Shown here: positions 16,739-25,423 of the stretch, piece after piece
Layout: every line of letters starts with the position of its first letter
Position numbering within the stretch: position 1 is the first letter of the stretch
NCBI RefSeq assembly: GCF_005116715.1
Contig: NZ_SWCI01000002.1
Span: forward strand, 62,001 to 126,000
DNA: 64,000 nt
Source of the DNA: Ferrimonas sediminicola
Lineage (GTDB): Bacteria; Pseudomonadota; Gammaproteobacteria; Enterobacterales; Shewanellaceae
Direction: 5' to 3'
Notes under the pieces: generated by a model
The model's database searches: none
Told to the model about the DNA's origin: nothing
Seen by the model: only the letters and a program-made list of their open reading frames with translations
Position numbers and translations under genes: made by a program

Positions 16739-18094
16739 CTACTCCTGTGGCGCTCGGCTGGCCGCCTCCGGCCAGTGTTTCCTGATCTCGGCGTCGATAA
16801 AGGCCCGCTTCTCCTCGGTGAGCTTATCCATCTCCAGCCCCACCGCCTCCTGGGCGGCCGCCTTACTGGAGAGATCGGGGTAGGCCACCTTCTCCACCTT
16901 GAGCTGGGCCAAAATCTCACTCAGCCGGGCTCGTGCCTGCTTGGCCTGGGCCAGGGCGGTGGTCAGCAGGGCCATCCCTTCGTCCGGGTTGTGTGCATAC
17001 AGGCCGTGGGAGGAGACGGCGAAGTCCCAACGCCATTGGCTGTGGCGGATGTTCATCAGCGGCTCATCCATGAAGTACCACTCGGCACCGGCATCCCAGG
17101 CGGCCTTGGCTTCATAGTGGGCCTTGACCAGCAGCATCTCCACCTCGGTACGCAAGGTGTCGATCTTGGTCTTGTTGACCCTCAGTGCCGCCTCGATGCC
17201 CGCCTTGCTGTCGTGGCAGCCGGCGCAGGCCTGGTCGAAGCGCTCCAGGGCGTTGCCCACCCGGTGTTCGCTGAAGCTCTGGCCATTGTCACCCTGCTCC
17301 TGGGGCATGTGGCAGGTGATGCAGGTGGCGCCCTGCTTGGCGTGATGACTGCGGCTCCAGTGCTCAAACTCCGGATGGCGGGCCTTGAGCATCGGTGTGC
17401 GGGAGATGGGGTGAGACCACTCGAAGAAGCGGCGGGTGTCGTAGTACCGCTCGATGGCATCGGCGGTGGAGCCGAAGATCCAGGGAATATTGACCTTGTT
17501 GCTGGCCTCCGGCTGGAAGTAGTAGGTGACGTGGCACTGGCCGCAGGTCTGGGCGCCCTGCATGGCAGGGCCCTGTTCCGCGAAGGGCAGGCTCACCTTG
17601 GCCATCGCCTTCTGGGCGTGGGGACGGCTCAGGGTCAGCTTGCTGCTGTCGGATTCATGGCAGTCGCTGCAGCCGACGGTGTTGCCCATCTCCGCTCCGA
17701 GATCGGTGAAGTTGTGGCCGGCAAACCCCTCCTCGCCCAGGGTGGCCATCAGTCGCGGCACATCCGGGCCCTTACAGGTCCAGCAACTGGCGGACATCCC
17801 TTTCTGCCCCTCGGCCGGGGCCACCCCGGTTCTCAGGGTCTGGGCCACATCGGCAATGGCGAATCTGTGCCCCCGCGGGCTGTGAAACTCTTTGGCGTAG
17901 GCGCTGCCGGCCCACAGCACCACCAGCTGCGGCCGGTTGGCCAACATGTCCTCTCGCTCTCCCTGGTTTTCTGTGGCTTGCCAGGACTGGTACTCCAGGG
18001 GGGCGCGCTCCTTCCAGAAGCTGTTGGGTACGACGTCGGCGGCGTGCAGGCTAACACTGATGGCCGACAGTAGCAGGGGGGTAATGATGCGCAT
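16739..18094 (-). CDS. nrfA: Pentahaem cytochrome c nitrite reductase NrfA
   Basis: A 451-residue periplasmic enzyme reducing nitrite to ammonium (and NO). The signal peptide covers residues 1-18. Haem motifs are C104-W-T-C-K (the lysine-ligated active-site haem), C142-S-D-C-H, C184-G-Q-C-H, C258-I-T-C-H and C290-A-G-C-H. The catalytic Arg is likely in V-P-R just after the first haem, with the Tyr in H-V-T-Y-Y. Length and haem spacing match NrfA. It lies 85 nt downstream of nnrS on the same strand, so the two may be co-transcribed. The usual electron donors (NrfH or NrfBCD) are not adjacent. Confidence 0.95.
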   Translation of the reverse strand: MRIITPLLLSAISVSLHAADVVPNSFWKERAPLEYQSWQATENQGEREDMLANRPQLVVLWAGSAYAKEFHSPRGHRFAIADVAQTLRTGVAPAEGQKGMSASCWTCKGPDVPRLMATLGEEGFAGHNFTDLGAEMGNTVGCSDCHESDSSKLTLSRPHAQKAMAKVSLPFAEQGPAMQGAQTCGQCHVTYYFQPEASNKVNIPWIFGSTADAIERYYDTRRFFEWSHPISRTPMLKARHPEFEHWSRSHHAKQGATCITCHMPQEQGDNGQSFSEHRVGNALERFDQACAGCHDSKAGIEAALRVNKTKIDTLRTEVEMLLVKAHYEAKAAWDAGAEWYFMDEPLMNIRHSQWRWDFAVSSHGLYAHNPDEGMALLTTALAQAKQARARLSEILAQLKVEKVAYPDLSSKAAAQEAVGLEMDKLTEEKRAFIDAEIRKHWPEAASRAPQE

Positions 18095-18179
18095 GGGGCT
18101 CTCGTTGTCTTGTTGTGGTTATCGGTAAATCTAGTCGAGGAGGGGGCGGCTGGCCGGTTGCAGCGCCCCGTCCGGGTCA

Positions 18180-19394
18180 TCAGCCGGGGCGTCCGTCCAG
18201 CCTGGGTTTACTGAGCATGCCGGTGTAGTGCCACAGGAACAGTCCGAAGGCGGCGGTCCACAGGCTGGCGGCCAGCCAGTGCCAGGTGGGGGTGGAGTCT
18301 GGCCACAGGATGGGGCCGAAGGCCCGCACCAGGGCGGCGATCAGGATCATCAGGAAGGCGGGCGCCATGGTTGGCCCGGCGTAGATGTTACGACCGGTGT
18401 GACCCAGGGAGACCCGGGAGATCATCGACAGGCACATGCCGCCGATGGCGCCGACGCCCACCAGGTGCAGCATCTGCCGCTCCACAAGGGGGTTGTCCAG
18501 GAACAGTGCCATCCCCAGCAGGGCCAGGGCGATGCACAGATAGCTCAGGTGCAGCGACCACAGCATAGGCTCCTTCAGGGTCTTGTGGGGAAACCAGCGG
18601 GCCTGGCGAACCAGTTGCAGCAGGCCAGCCAGGACCAGCAGCGACTGCAACGCCACGCCCTCGAGGGTATGGGTTACCGCGTTGATGGCCAGCACCCCCA
18701 GGGCGGTAAACAGTGGCCAGTCCAGGTAGGGCAGGGGAGAGGGTTTGCCCCGCTTAATGCGGATGGCGGTGAAAAAGGGCACCACCCGGCCGCCGACGAA
18801 GGTGATCATCAGCGCCATCCACCAGATCATCCCCTGCCACAGGGTGGAGGCGAGAACCATGTCCCTCTGGTACAGGGCGTAGTAACTGTAGAGGTTGGCC
18901 AGGGTTGCCAGTAGCAGCAGGATGGGGAAGCCCAGGTTGCGCCACTGCCGCACCTTGATGATGGCCTGGGCCAGCTTGGCGGCGGTGATCAGCAGGAAGC
19001 CGGCATCGGCGGCGGCGGGCAGCCACAGGGGGACGGCCGCAGGCAGCATCAGGCTTACCCGGGCGATCAGCCACAGGCCAAACACCAGGGCCAGAGGCCA
19101 GCCCTTAAGGCCGGGCTGATTGGTCCAGTTCTGCACGGCGGTCAGCAGGAATCCGGCGACGATGGCCATGGCGAATCCGAACAGCATCTCGTGGGGGTGC
19201 CACCAGATGGGGATCACCGGCGAGTAGAAGCTCGGGCTCAAGATGGGCGACTGGCCGGGCAGATACCACACCAGCAACCACAGGGGGATCAGCAGTGCGG
19301 CAGCGGCGGCGCCGGCCAGGAACAGGGGACGGAAACCCAGCCGAAACAGCGCCGGGGTCGGGTCTTTGAAGTTGGGATCGTCGATATTCAGCAT
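18180..19394 (-). CDS. nnrS: NnrS family haem-copper membrane protein
   Basis: A 404-residue protein with about twelve hydrophobic segments, opening F-R-L-G-F-R-P-L-F-L. It has the scattered conserved histidines expected of NnrS (W-W-H-P-H-E-M-L-F-G near 66, H-L-V-G-V-G-A-I-G-G near 317, and R-V-S-L-G-H-T-G-R near 335). NnrS proteins are linked to nitric-oxide stress and are often NsrR targets. Its position upstream of nrfA, which handles nitrite and NO, fits. AGGTGACC precedes the ATG. A palindrome resembling an NsrR site lies about 70 nt upstream. Confidence 0.92.
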   Translation of the reverse strand: MLNIDDPNFKDPTPALFRLGFRPLFLAGAAAAALLIPLWLLVWYLPGQSPILSPSFYSPVIPIWWHPHEMLFGFAMAIVAGFLLTAVQNWTNQPGLKGWPLALVFGLWLIARVSLMLPAAVPLWLPAAADAGFLLITAAKLAQAIIKVRQWRNLGFPILLLLATLANLYSYYALYQRDMVLASTLWQGMIWWMALMITFVGGRVVPFFTAIRIKRGKPSPLPYLDWPLFTALGVLAINAVTHTLEGVALQSLLVLAGLLQLVRQARWFPHKTLKEPMLWSLHLSYLCIALALLGMALFLDNPLVERQMLHLVGVGAIGGMCLSMISRVSLGHTGRNIYAGPTMAPAFLMILIAALVRAFGPILWPDSTPTWHWLAASLWTAAFGLFLWHYTGMLSKPRLDGRPG

Positions 19395-19787
19395 AGGGTC
19401 ACCTGCAATGATTCGGTGTCATCCTGAGCCACCCGGCTGGTCGGTGCTAACTCGTCCCTTAAAGGTGCATTCAGAATGACGGTTATACCTTAGTGAAATA
19501 CTCAGGAATGCTCAAGCACTCTGTGCCGAGGCCGGAGGAAGTGTGATCGGCTTCACTCCGGGCCTATTACTTTATGGGTAAGTAACTGACCGCGAGTTGA
19601 AAACAGCGTCTCCTCCCGAGGCTGATTTCTCAGCTCGGCGACCGGGATTCGATCGCCGCAAGGGCGATGCAATCGGGGCCACGGCAGTGAAAAATGGTGG
19701 AAAAGTGCCCAGATAGGGGCCATGTTATAGACGTAGGGAGTAGGACAGATTGCCGGTTCGGCACTCTTTGTTAAGGGACACACCACT
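19395..19787. other. Intergenic region between nnrS and a divergent small gene
   Basis: Apart from the NsrR-like palindrome, this 393-nt gap holds one 6-bp hairpin (ATCGCC/GGCGAT, 19652-19668) and A/T-rich patches that may be promoters. I see no supportable gene in it. Confidence 0.5.
19462..19484 (-). promoter_or_regulatory. Possible NsrR operator upstream of nnrS
   Basis: AAGGTGCATTCAGAATGACGG has a perfect 11-bp core palindrome CATTCAGAATG (19468-19478). It resembles the NO-sensor NsrR motif (AAGATGCATTT-N-AAATGCATCTT) in both halves with several mismatches. It lies about 75 nt before the nnrS start. A TATAAC-like -10 on the minus strand (near 19484-19489) overlaps its upstream edge, which would suit a repressor. 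Judged by eye only. Confidence 0.42.
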
Positions 19788-20219
19788 ATGACTCATGTTT
19801 TCACGCATCCCGATGAGGTGAAGCAGCGTGTTCATATCGAGCTGCCGCTTCTGGCCCTCGCCGGCACTTTGACCCTGATGTTTCCCACCTGGGTGGACAA
19901 CCCGCACTGGGCGTTGATCCTGTTCTGTGCCGCGCTGGGGTTGTGCTGCTTCCGCATGACCTACCAGATCCTGCGGTTGCTTCCGTTTCTCAACACAGAG
20001 ATCCAGATCGATCCCGTTGGCTTCACCCTGACCAGTGCCGATGGCAACTTCATTCGCCATCTGTGGCAGGAGGTGGAGGACGCCCACTACGACCCCACCT
20101 CCCAGGTGATGGTGGTGGAGGACGCCCGCCAGCGACCGTTGTTTGTGGTCTCTGAACAGATCAATGACTTCCCGGCGCTAGAGAAGGCGATTCGTCAGCA
20201 CGCGCTGATCTGTCTGTGA
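19788..20219 (+). CDS. Small membrane protein with cytosolic tail, unknown
   Basis: A 143-residue protein not recognised. Two hydrophobic segments (about 19-36 and 42-62, forming a hairpin) are followed by an 80-residue soluble part rich in alternating beta-type residues, as in bacterial PH-like domains (I-Q-I-D-P-V-G-F-T-L-T, then V-M-V-V-E-D, then L-F-V-V-S-E-Q-I). It stands alone between nnrS (divergent) and a DsrE-like gene (convergent). It could be an inner-membrane protein of the YdbS/PH-domain type; that is a guess. Confidence 0.6.
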   Translation: MTHVFTHPDEVKQRVHIELPLLALAGTLTLMFPTWVDNPHWALILFCAALGLCCFRMTYQILRLLPFLNTEIQIDPVGFTLTSADGNFIRHLWQEVEDAHYDPTSQVMVVEDARQRPLFVVSEQINDFPALEKAIRQHALICL

Positions 20220-20255
20220 TCGCGGCAAGGGTGCCCTGAACGCGCCCCTGCGTCA

Positions 20256-20666
20256 TCAGGGTTTGATGTAGACAAACCCCTCCTCTGCCTGCAGGCGGAG
20301 GATCTCCATGGTGCCTGAGGGGACGAAGGTCACTCCGGTCAACACCTGGCTCTCCTCCAGTTCCCTGAACCTTAGGGTCGCCGCACAGAAACGGAACTGC
20401 ACCCCCTGCTTCATCAGCGCCGCGACATCGGGCGCGTAGGCGTCACCGTCCCTGTCGGTCTCCCCCTTGAGGAGGAAGTCCACTCCGGCGGCGTAGGCGA
20501 CCAGGGTGATCTGCATGTCGGGCTTCAACTTGAGGTGATCCTGGGCCATGTAGAGGGCGAAGCGGGCCTGGCTGGGATCATCGATGTGGAAAACCGCCTT
20601 GATCGGCTGGGCCAGTGCTGCCACGGGCAGTAGCAGGCTCAGGAGTGCGATACGGATGATGTTCAT
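20256..20666 (-). CDS. Periplasmic DsrE/DsrF-like protein
   Basis: A 136-residue protein with a signal peptide ending A-L-A-Q at about residue 20. The mature part has the DsrE fold pattern: K-A-V-F-H-I-D-D, then I-T-L-V-A-Y-A-A-G-V-D-F-L-L, and a single conserved-type Cys in F-R-F-C-A-A-T-L near residue 94. Relatives act in sulfur relay or as periplasmic sulfur-binding proteins; the substrate here is unknown. The gene is monocistronic and its start follows a GGGGAGG-containing leader. Confidence 0.75.
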   Translation of the reverse strand: MNIIRIALLSLLLPVAALAQPIKAVFHIDDPSQARFALYMAQDHLKLKPDMQITLVAYAAGVDFLLKGETDRDGDAYAPDVAALMKQGVQFRFCAATLRFRELEESQVLTGVTFVPSGTMEILRLQAEEGFVYIKP

Positions 20667-21188
20667 GGTGTTGCCTCCCCCGATGGGTTGGGGACAGATT
20701 GAAGGTCACACCTAACTCTAGATAGCCCCCGGGGGGAGAGCAAGGAGGGCTAGCAGCAACCCCCGCTGGTAGCCTCGGCAACATCATACCGGGGACGCCG
20801 GAGAGTTCTCTGGACCCGATCTCTTACCTTTGTCCACGGTGTTGGTAGTGGCACCGGTCTGCCTCCCACTGGGTCTTGCCATGGCGGCAAAATAGAGGGG
20901 CATGGTGATCTCCAACAACAGATCCCACAGTAGAGCAGGCGCCCTGGCGTAAACACAATGTTATTTATCACAGCGGTTGGGCCTGGTGTGATGTGGCTCT
21001 CGGTCAGGGGCATTGAGTAACTTCGAGAAATCATGAGTTTCATATCAAACTTTGGCTCAAAGGCGTGACGCACGCAGTTTTGTTACCTTTCCGTAGCTGA
21101 AAATGGCTGCAAAACACACAATCGAGGGATGTTTAGAGAAAATATGTGACAAACAACAGTTCCATTTGCGTCTGTAATCGGTAAGATG

Positions 21189-21210
21189 ATTTGTGAACTT
21201 AATTACAAAT
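21189..21210 (+). promoter_or_regulatory. CRP-like palindrome
   Basis: ATTTGTGAACTTAATTACAAAT has the CRP layout TGTGA-N6-TTACA (consensus TGTGA-N6-TCACA) with A/T-rich flanks. It lies 35 nt before the orphan terminator, so if it controls the same transcript it must sit inside or near its promoter. Could also be chance. Confidence 0.35.
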
Positions 21211-21244
21211 CTACGGTGTTAGGTTCATTATCATTTCCCTGCAA

Positions 21245-21277
21245 AAGGCGGCGTCTCATCAGCGCCGCCTTTTTTTA
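21245..21277 (+). terminator. Strong rho-independent terminator with no upstream gene
   Basis: A perfect 9-bp GC stem (AAGGCGGCG / CGCCGCCTT) with a 9-nt loop is followed by eight T residues (21270-21277). The nearest upstream plus-strand gene ends at 20219, so it most likely ends a short non-coding transcript beginning somewhere in 20950-21200. Confidence 0.8.
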
Positions 21278-21747
21278 TCTGCGCCACAGCCCCCGGTCTT
21301 GTTGGGATTCTGTATTGAGAATTCCCAATGTGTATATCGCAAATTTCTAATTCACTGCCGAATGCATCAGGGTAAGACTGCTTATCGGCCTTGCTGTAAC
21401 TAAATTACATTCTGATGGTCAAAAAGCAGACTAAGTGAGTGGCGAGAATACAACCTTTTAACATCTTGGCCGGATTTTGCTTGTTTTTAGATGGTTTCGA
21501 AGTGGATTCGGCATAAGTTATGAGAAATCGCATGATTGATCTGGGTTTAATTCGGTGGCAGCCAGGCGTCAAAACGACGGCGAGGGGCGTCAGGGTCTGT
21601 GATGGCCGCCGGGTTGGGGTATGCTGGATAGGGGCACCTTGGTTGGGGCGACCCTGCAGCTCTGTTGGTGATTGCGGGTAGGAGTCAGTAGAGACTGGGG
21701 CGGGGTGTGAGGCGAAAGGTGTCGCAGAGAGATGGAGAGGGACGGAG

Positions 21748-22239
21748 ATGGAGCTGATCAATTTTGCCGACAGGGGTGAATGTGCCCGTTGGCACAGCGT
21801 CAACGACGCGGTGATGGGGGGAGTGTCCCACAGCCGTATGCTGGCCACCGGGCACGGCTGCCTGTTCCAGGGGCAGGTCTCCCTGGCCAACGGCGGTGGG
21901 TTTGCCTCGATGCGGCGGGCCCTTTCCCTGCCCGGCGACTGCCGGGCGCTGGCGCTCCGGCTCAGGGGGGATGGCAAACGCTACCAGCTCAGGCTGAAGA
22001 TGGATGGTGCCGTCGATGGGGTGGTCTATGTGGCTCCCTTCGAAACTGGCGGGAAGCGGTGGCAGGTGTTGGCGCTGTCCCTGTGCCGGTTCCGGCCCAG
22101 ATATCGTGGCCGGGCGGTGACCGGCGCCGATCCCATTGACCCCGGCCGGGTGGCGCAGATCGGCCTGTTGGTCGGGGAGGGGCAGCAGGGGCCGTTCGAA
22201 CTTGAACTGGCCGGGCTGTCGGCGGTCCTTCCCCGTTGA
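21748..22239 (+). CDS. CIA30-domain protein
   Basis: A 163-residue soluble protein matching the CIA30 family (named after the complex I assembly factor NDUFAF1): W-H-S-V-N-D-A-V-M-G-G-V-S-H-S near residues 15-29, then F-Q-G-Q-V-S-L-A-N-G-G-G-F-A-S near 42-56, and the strands expected of a galactose-binding-like fold. Bacterial members are of unknown function. The start ATG at 21748 has GGGACGGAG upstream. Convergent with mscS. Confidence 0.8.
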   Translation: MELINFADRGECARWHSVNDAVMGGVSHSRMLATGHGCLFQGQVSLANGGGFASMRRALSLPGDCRALALRLRGDGKRYQLRLKMDGAVDGVVYVAPFETGGKRWQVLALSLCRFRPRYRGRAVTGADPIDPGRVAQIGLLVGEGQQGPFELELAGLSAVLPR

Positions 22240-22306
22240 TTGTCACCGTTGCCGGCATGCACGAGGGGTTCACCCCGACTCAGTTCGATACCTGGTGCTC
22301 CGAGCC

Positions 22307-23632
22307 CTATTTGATCTTGCCCAGACCCGGGTGGCCCCGGTTGAGAATGCGCACTTCCCTCTGAGGGAACGGAATTTCGAAGCCATGCTCCTGCAGGGCC
22401 TCCAGTATCATCAGCATCAGATCGCCCCCAACCCGGTTTTTGCCGTCGTCGATCCCCTCCATCCAGAATTCGACAAACATGTTGATGCCGGAGTCGCCGA
22501 AACTGTCTATCTCGCAATCCGGTCGTTCCTCCAGGGGAACGGCATCGCCACTGAAGACTTGGGGGTGGGTGGCTACCACCCCCTTGATGATCTCGACCAG
22601 CTTGCGGACATCGGTGTGGTAGGCGACGGAAAAATCGACTCGGTAGCGTTGTCGCTTGTCCTTGTGGGTCCAGTTGATAAAGGTTTCGGTAATGAACTTG
22701 TCGTTGGGCACCACGATGTCTTTGCCGTCAAAGGTTTCGAGGGTGGTTGCCCGCATGCTCAGCTCGCGGACCACCCCGGTGGAGCCGTCATCCAGTTCGA
22801 CGTAATCCCCTAACGACACCGACCGATCAGCCAGGATGATGATGCCGGAAATGAAGTTGGAAGCGATGGCCTGCAACCCCAAGCCGATGCCGACACCCAG
22901 TGCTCCCCCGAATACCGCCAGGGCCGTGAGGTTGATCCCCAGGATCTTGAGCAGCAGCAAAGAGACAATAAAGAAGATGACGATCTCGAACAGCTTGGCC
23001 GCCACTTCGCGGGTACGGACATCCAGATCCTCCTGGTGGGAGATGAACTCACGGCCGGTCTTGCTGCTGACGCGGCCTAACCAGAACAGCAGTGAGCCAA
23101 AAATCGCCAGGCGGGCGATGCCATAGGCCGAGATCTCGATGTTGCCTAGGTTAATCGAGATGGATTCGAGGATCTCGATCAACCCGCCGAGCAGGCCGAG
23201 CAGGTGCAGCAGCAGGATGGGCAGGCCGATCCAACGGAAGAGCCTGGCAACGACCCGGTTACGAATAAAGTTATGAATGATCGAGTTGAACAGAATCAAG
23301 ATGGCGATGGTCAGCGCCGTCTGCACCAGCCAGCCCTGGCTCAGGGTGGTCTTGGTGATGGCCAGGGAGAGCCGCAGCAGGAAGATCGCCAGAACCGGGA
23401 AGAGCAACCCTCCCAGCTTGGAGAGGAACAGGCGCCAGCCCGGGTCGCCCTCCGCCTTGTCGCCCTTATCCAGAAACGGGGAGAGCCTCAGTATCCGGCT
23501 CGCCACCAGGTAGGCGAAGGTGTAGATCGCCAGGATGATGAGGAACTGGATGTAGGTGTCCGTCTGGACAAGCTCTGTGTTTGCTTTCTCCAACAGCTGT
23601 TGGGCCAGTTGGTACAGGTAATCCGGTGACAT
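22307..23632 (-). CDS. MscS-family mechanosensitive channel
   Basis: A 441-residue inner-membrane protein with about five hydrophobic helices in the first 230 residues. The pore-lining helix (L-A-V-F-G-G-A-L-G-V-G-I-G-L-G-L-Q, about 237-253) carries the Gly/Ala pattern of MscS. The beta domain follows (G-D-Y-V-E-L-D-D-G-S-T-G-V-V near 276), with V-V-P-N-D-K-F near 310 and the vestibule domain. It releases solutes on osmotic downshock. The longer N-terminus places it nearer the YbdG/YnaI-type relatives than minimal MscS. Confidence 0.9.
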   Translation of the reverse strand: MSPDYLYQLAQQLLEKANTELVQTDTYIQFLIILAIYTFAYLVASRILRLSPFLDKGDKAEGDPGWRLFLSKLGGLLFPVLAIFLLRLSLAITKTTLSQGWLVQTALTIAILILFNSIIHNFIRNRVVARLFRWIGLPILLLHLLGLLGGLIEILESISINLGNIEISAYGIARLAIFGSLLFWLGRVSSKTGREFISHQEDLDVRTREVAAKLFEIVIFFIVSLLLLKILGINLTALAVFGGALGVGIGLGLQAIASNFISGIIILADRSVSLGDYVELDDGSTGVVRELSMRATTLETFDGKDIVVPNDKFITETFINWTHKDKRQRYRVDFSVAYHTDVRKLVEIIKGVVATHPQVFSGDAVPLEERPDCEIDSFGDSGINMFVEFWMEGIDDGKNRVGGDLMLMILEALQEHGFEIPFPQREVRILNRGHPGLGKIK

Positions 23633-23997
23633 GGTTCAGGCGGCTCCAGCTATGAAATGAGCTCAGGAGTGACAACTCAATCAACCCGGGAGCGATATAG
23701 AGCATGGTTACTGCGCTGGACTCTAACTGTTTGTCATCGCTCGACTGTTTGTGCTTTGTGGGCGCATGCTGCTTTGATGTTACTAACTATAACTCATCGT
23801 CTTACCCTCGGAGTGAATTCTTCGGCCTACGGCTCCCTTGGCCATCATCGGGTCCGGGTTGAGCGCAGCTGTGGATTAGGTGATCGGCCCGGCGCAATGT
23901 GAGAGCAGGCTGAAATGTGACGGACAGGTTTGTCGACGGGGAGAAACTGGATAATTTAGGAGAAGGTCTCTGTTGATGGCCAAGCCATGGAGGGCGT
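23633..23997. other. Intergenic region between mscS and a divergent dioxygenase gene
   Basis: A 365-nt gap that should hold two divergent promoters. I see no clear operator, repeat or small gene in it. Confidence 0.4.
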
Positions 23998-24957
23998 ATG
24001 AGAAACTATCAGTTAACCCCGGATCAGCGCCGTCGGTTTTCAAGGCGGGGATTCCTGCTGCTTCCCAGGGCGTTTCCCGATCGCTTGGTGCAGAGGTGGA
24101 GGGAACTGGCCGACACCCTGGAGAAGCAGGCGCTGGAGGCCCATCGCCTGGGCCGGCATCAGGGCGAGTTCTGCGTGGTTGAGGACCCGGCGGGTCCCAG
24201 AGTGATGCGTTACGACAACCTGTTCTGTCACGCCCCCGAGCTTCTGCTGGAGACCCTGGCGTCGCCGGCGATGATGGCCCTGGCGCGGGAGCTGTGCGGG
24301 CCCGGAGCGGTGCCTCTGCACGCGGATCTGCTCTACAAGCATCAGCACCCCCATCCGGTGAGCACCTGGCACCAAGGGGCGCAGCATGACCGCCGTTTTC
24401 CCTACCTTAATGTCGGCCTCTACCTGGACGATGCCGCTGCCGGCGATGGCTGCCTGCGCTATCTCCCTGCGACCCAGCATAAGCGTCAGCCCATCGAGTC
24501 CCTGTCGGAGCGTTACGGCTGGGAGCCGCCCGGAGTGGTGGAGCAGCCGGCGCGACGGGGCGACATCCTGGTGCAGGACATGATGATTCTCCACGGATCT
24601 CAGCCGAAGCGCTCCCCGGGGGGGCGGCGGACCCTTTATGTGGAGATCCGCCCTTGGCAGGCGGTACTGGAGGGCCACAGCCAGTCGCCGGCGTGGACCG
24701 AACTGCGGCGCCAGTGGATGAGCCAGGTGATCGTCCGGGCAGACCGGGCGGACTGGCCCCGTGACTGGGAGCACTATCCGGCGCTGGTCCCCTCTCTCAG
24801 CGCCCTGGTGGCGGCGACCCGGGCGAGGTGGGAGCCGCCACTGCCCGCCGTTTCGGCCTGCCGTGACGTGGATCACCCGGACTATCCCATCCCCTCCGAA
24901 CTGAGGGCGCCGGCTGATCCGGGCAACAGTCTTCACCTGGCCAGGGTGGCCACCTAA
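23998..24957 (+). CDS. Phytanoyl-CoA dioxygenase (PhyH) family protein
   Basis: A 319-residue Fe(II)/2-oxoglutarate oxygenase. Likely iron ligands are the His and Asp of W-H-Q-G-A-Q-H-D near residues 123-130 and the distal His of I-L-H-G-S near 198. The 2-oxoglutarate-binding Arg is in G-G-R-R-T-L-Y-V-E near 207. The G-C-L-R-Y-L-P-A-T-Q-H segment near 157 is typical of the family. The start ATG at 23998 has GGAGGG just upstream. Substrate unknown; relatives hydroxylate small metabolites such as ectoine or act in secondary metabolism. Confidence 0.8.
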   Translation: MRNYQLTPDQRRRFSRRGFLLLPRAFPDRLVQRWRELADTLEKQALEAHRLGRHQGEFCVVEDPAGPRVMRYDNLFCHAPELLLETLASPAMMALARELCGPGAVPLHADLLYKHQHPHPVSTWHQGAQHDRRFPYLNVGLYLDDAAAGDGCLRYLPATQHKRQPIESLSERYGWEPPGVVEQPARRGDILVQDMMILHGSQPKRSPGGRRTLYVEIRPWQAVLEGHSQSPAWTELRRQWMSQVIVRADRADWPRDWEHYPALVPSLSALVAATRARWEPPLPAVSACRDVDHPDYPIPSELRAPADPGNSLHLARVAT

Positions 24958-25073
24958 CCCCGGCGGGGCGTAAAGCTTCAAATGGGTTGCCGCACGAATA
25001 GCTAATCACCTGATGTGGATGAAAAATGGTCTACGCTTAAGTTAAGGGTTAAGCGTTAAACAGGGAGGTTGTC

Positions 25074-25382
25074 ATGAGTGTGGATGCCGTTGCCTTCGTC
25101 GGAGGACTGGCCTTCGGGTGCCTGTTTGCCTTCCTGCTTTGCATTGGCATGGCCGTGGTCGGAGGCCGGGGACGCCCTGCCGAGCGCTCTGAAGAGAACG
25201 GACCGCTTAGGCAGCACCTGGCCGAATGCAGGTTGCGACTGACGCAAGCGGGCGAGGAAAACCGTCTGCTTAGGCGGCGCATTCGCGAGTTAGAGGTCGA
25301 GGTGGAACCGCTGCGCCGGCCGGGAGGGTACTATCGGGGCGATCCCCTGGATGGCGCCTTCCGGGTGAAGACGGTGCGCTGA
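25074..25382 (+). CDS. Small membrane-anchored coiled-coil protein, unknown
   Basis: A 102-residue protein not recognised. Residues 5-30 form one strongly hydrophobic segment; 38-80 are charged with heptad-like Leu spacing (L-R-Q-H-L-A-E-C-R-L-R-L, then L-L-R-R-R-I-R-E-L-E), suggesting a short coiled coil in the cytosol. GGGAGG lies 6 nt before the ATG. Convergent with the chemoreceptor gene, separated by a bidirectional terminator. Confidence 0.65.
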   Translation: MSVDAVAFVGGLAFGCLFAFLLCIGMAVVGGRGRPAERSEENGPLRQHLAECRLRLTQAGEENRLLRRRIRELEVEVEPLRRPGGYYRGDPLDGAFRVKTVR

Positions 25383-25393
25383 AGACAGGAAAG

Positions 25394-25419
25394 GAGAGGG
25401 GGCCGATTGGCCCCCTCTC
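25394..25419. terminator. Bidirectional terminator hairpin
   Basis: A perfect 11-bp stem GAGAGGGGGCC / GGCCCCCTCTC with a GATT loop lies between two convergent genes. T-runs are short, but stem strength and position support termination in both directions. Confidence 0.7.
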
Positions 25420-25423
25420 TCGG

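Larger units (their letters stand above)
20667..21747. other. 1.08-kb gene-poor region
   Basis: No convincing protein gene is present; the frames here have poor codon character. The region is more AT-rich than its neighbours from about 20940 to 21560. It contains a CRP-like palindrome (21189-21210) and a strong rho-independent terminator (21245-21277) that ends no visible gene. These two are listed separately as a possible small-RNA locus. Confidence 0.6.

Noticed and set aside
19553-19786. A 77-codon minus-strand frame upstream of nnrS
   Set aside because: No family, and it lies across the likely promoter of the divergent small gene.
20750-21073. A 107-codon minus-strand frame in the gene-poor region
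   Set aside because: No ribosome-binding site, no family resemblance, and composition unlike real genes here.
23973-24182. A 69-codon frame starting just before the PhyH-like gene
   Set aside because: It overlaps the dioxygenase in another frame; the ATG at 23998 has the better ribosome-binding site and a recognisable product.
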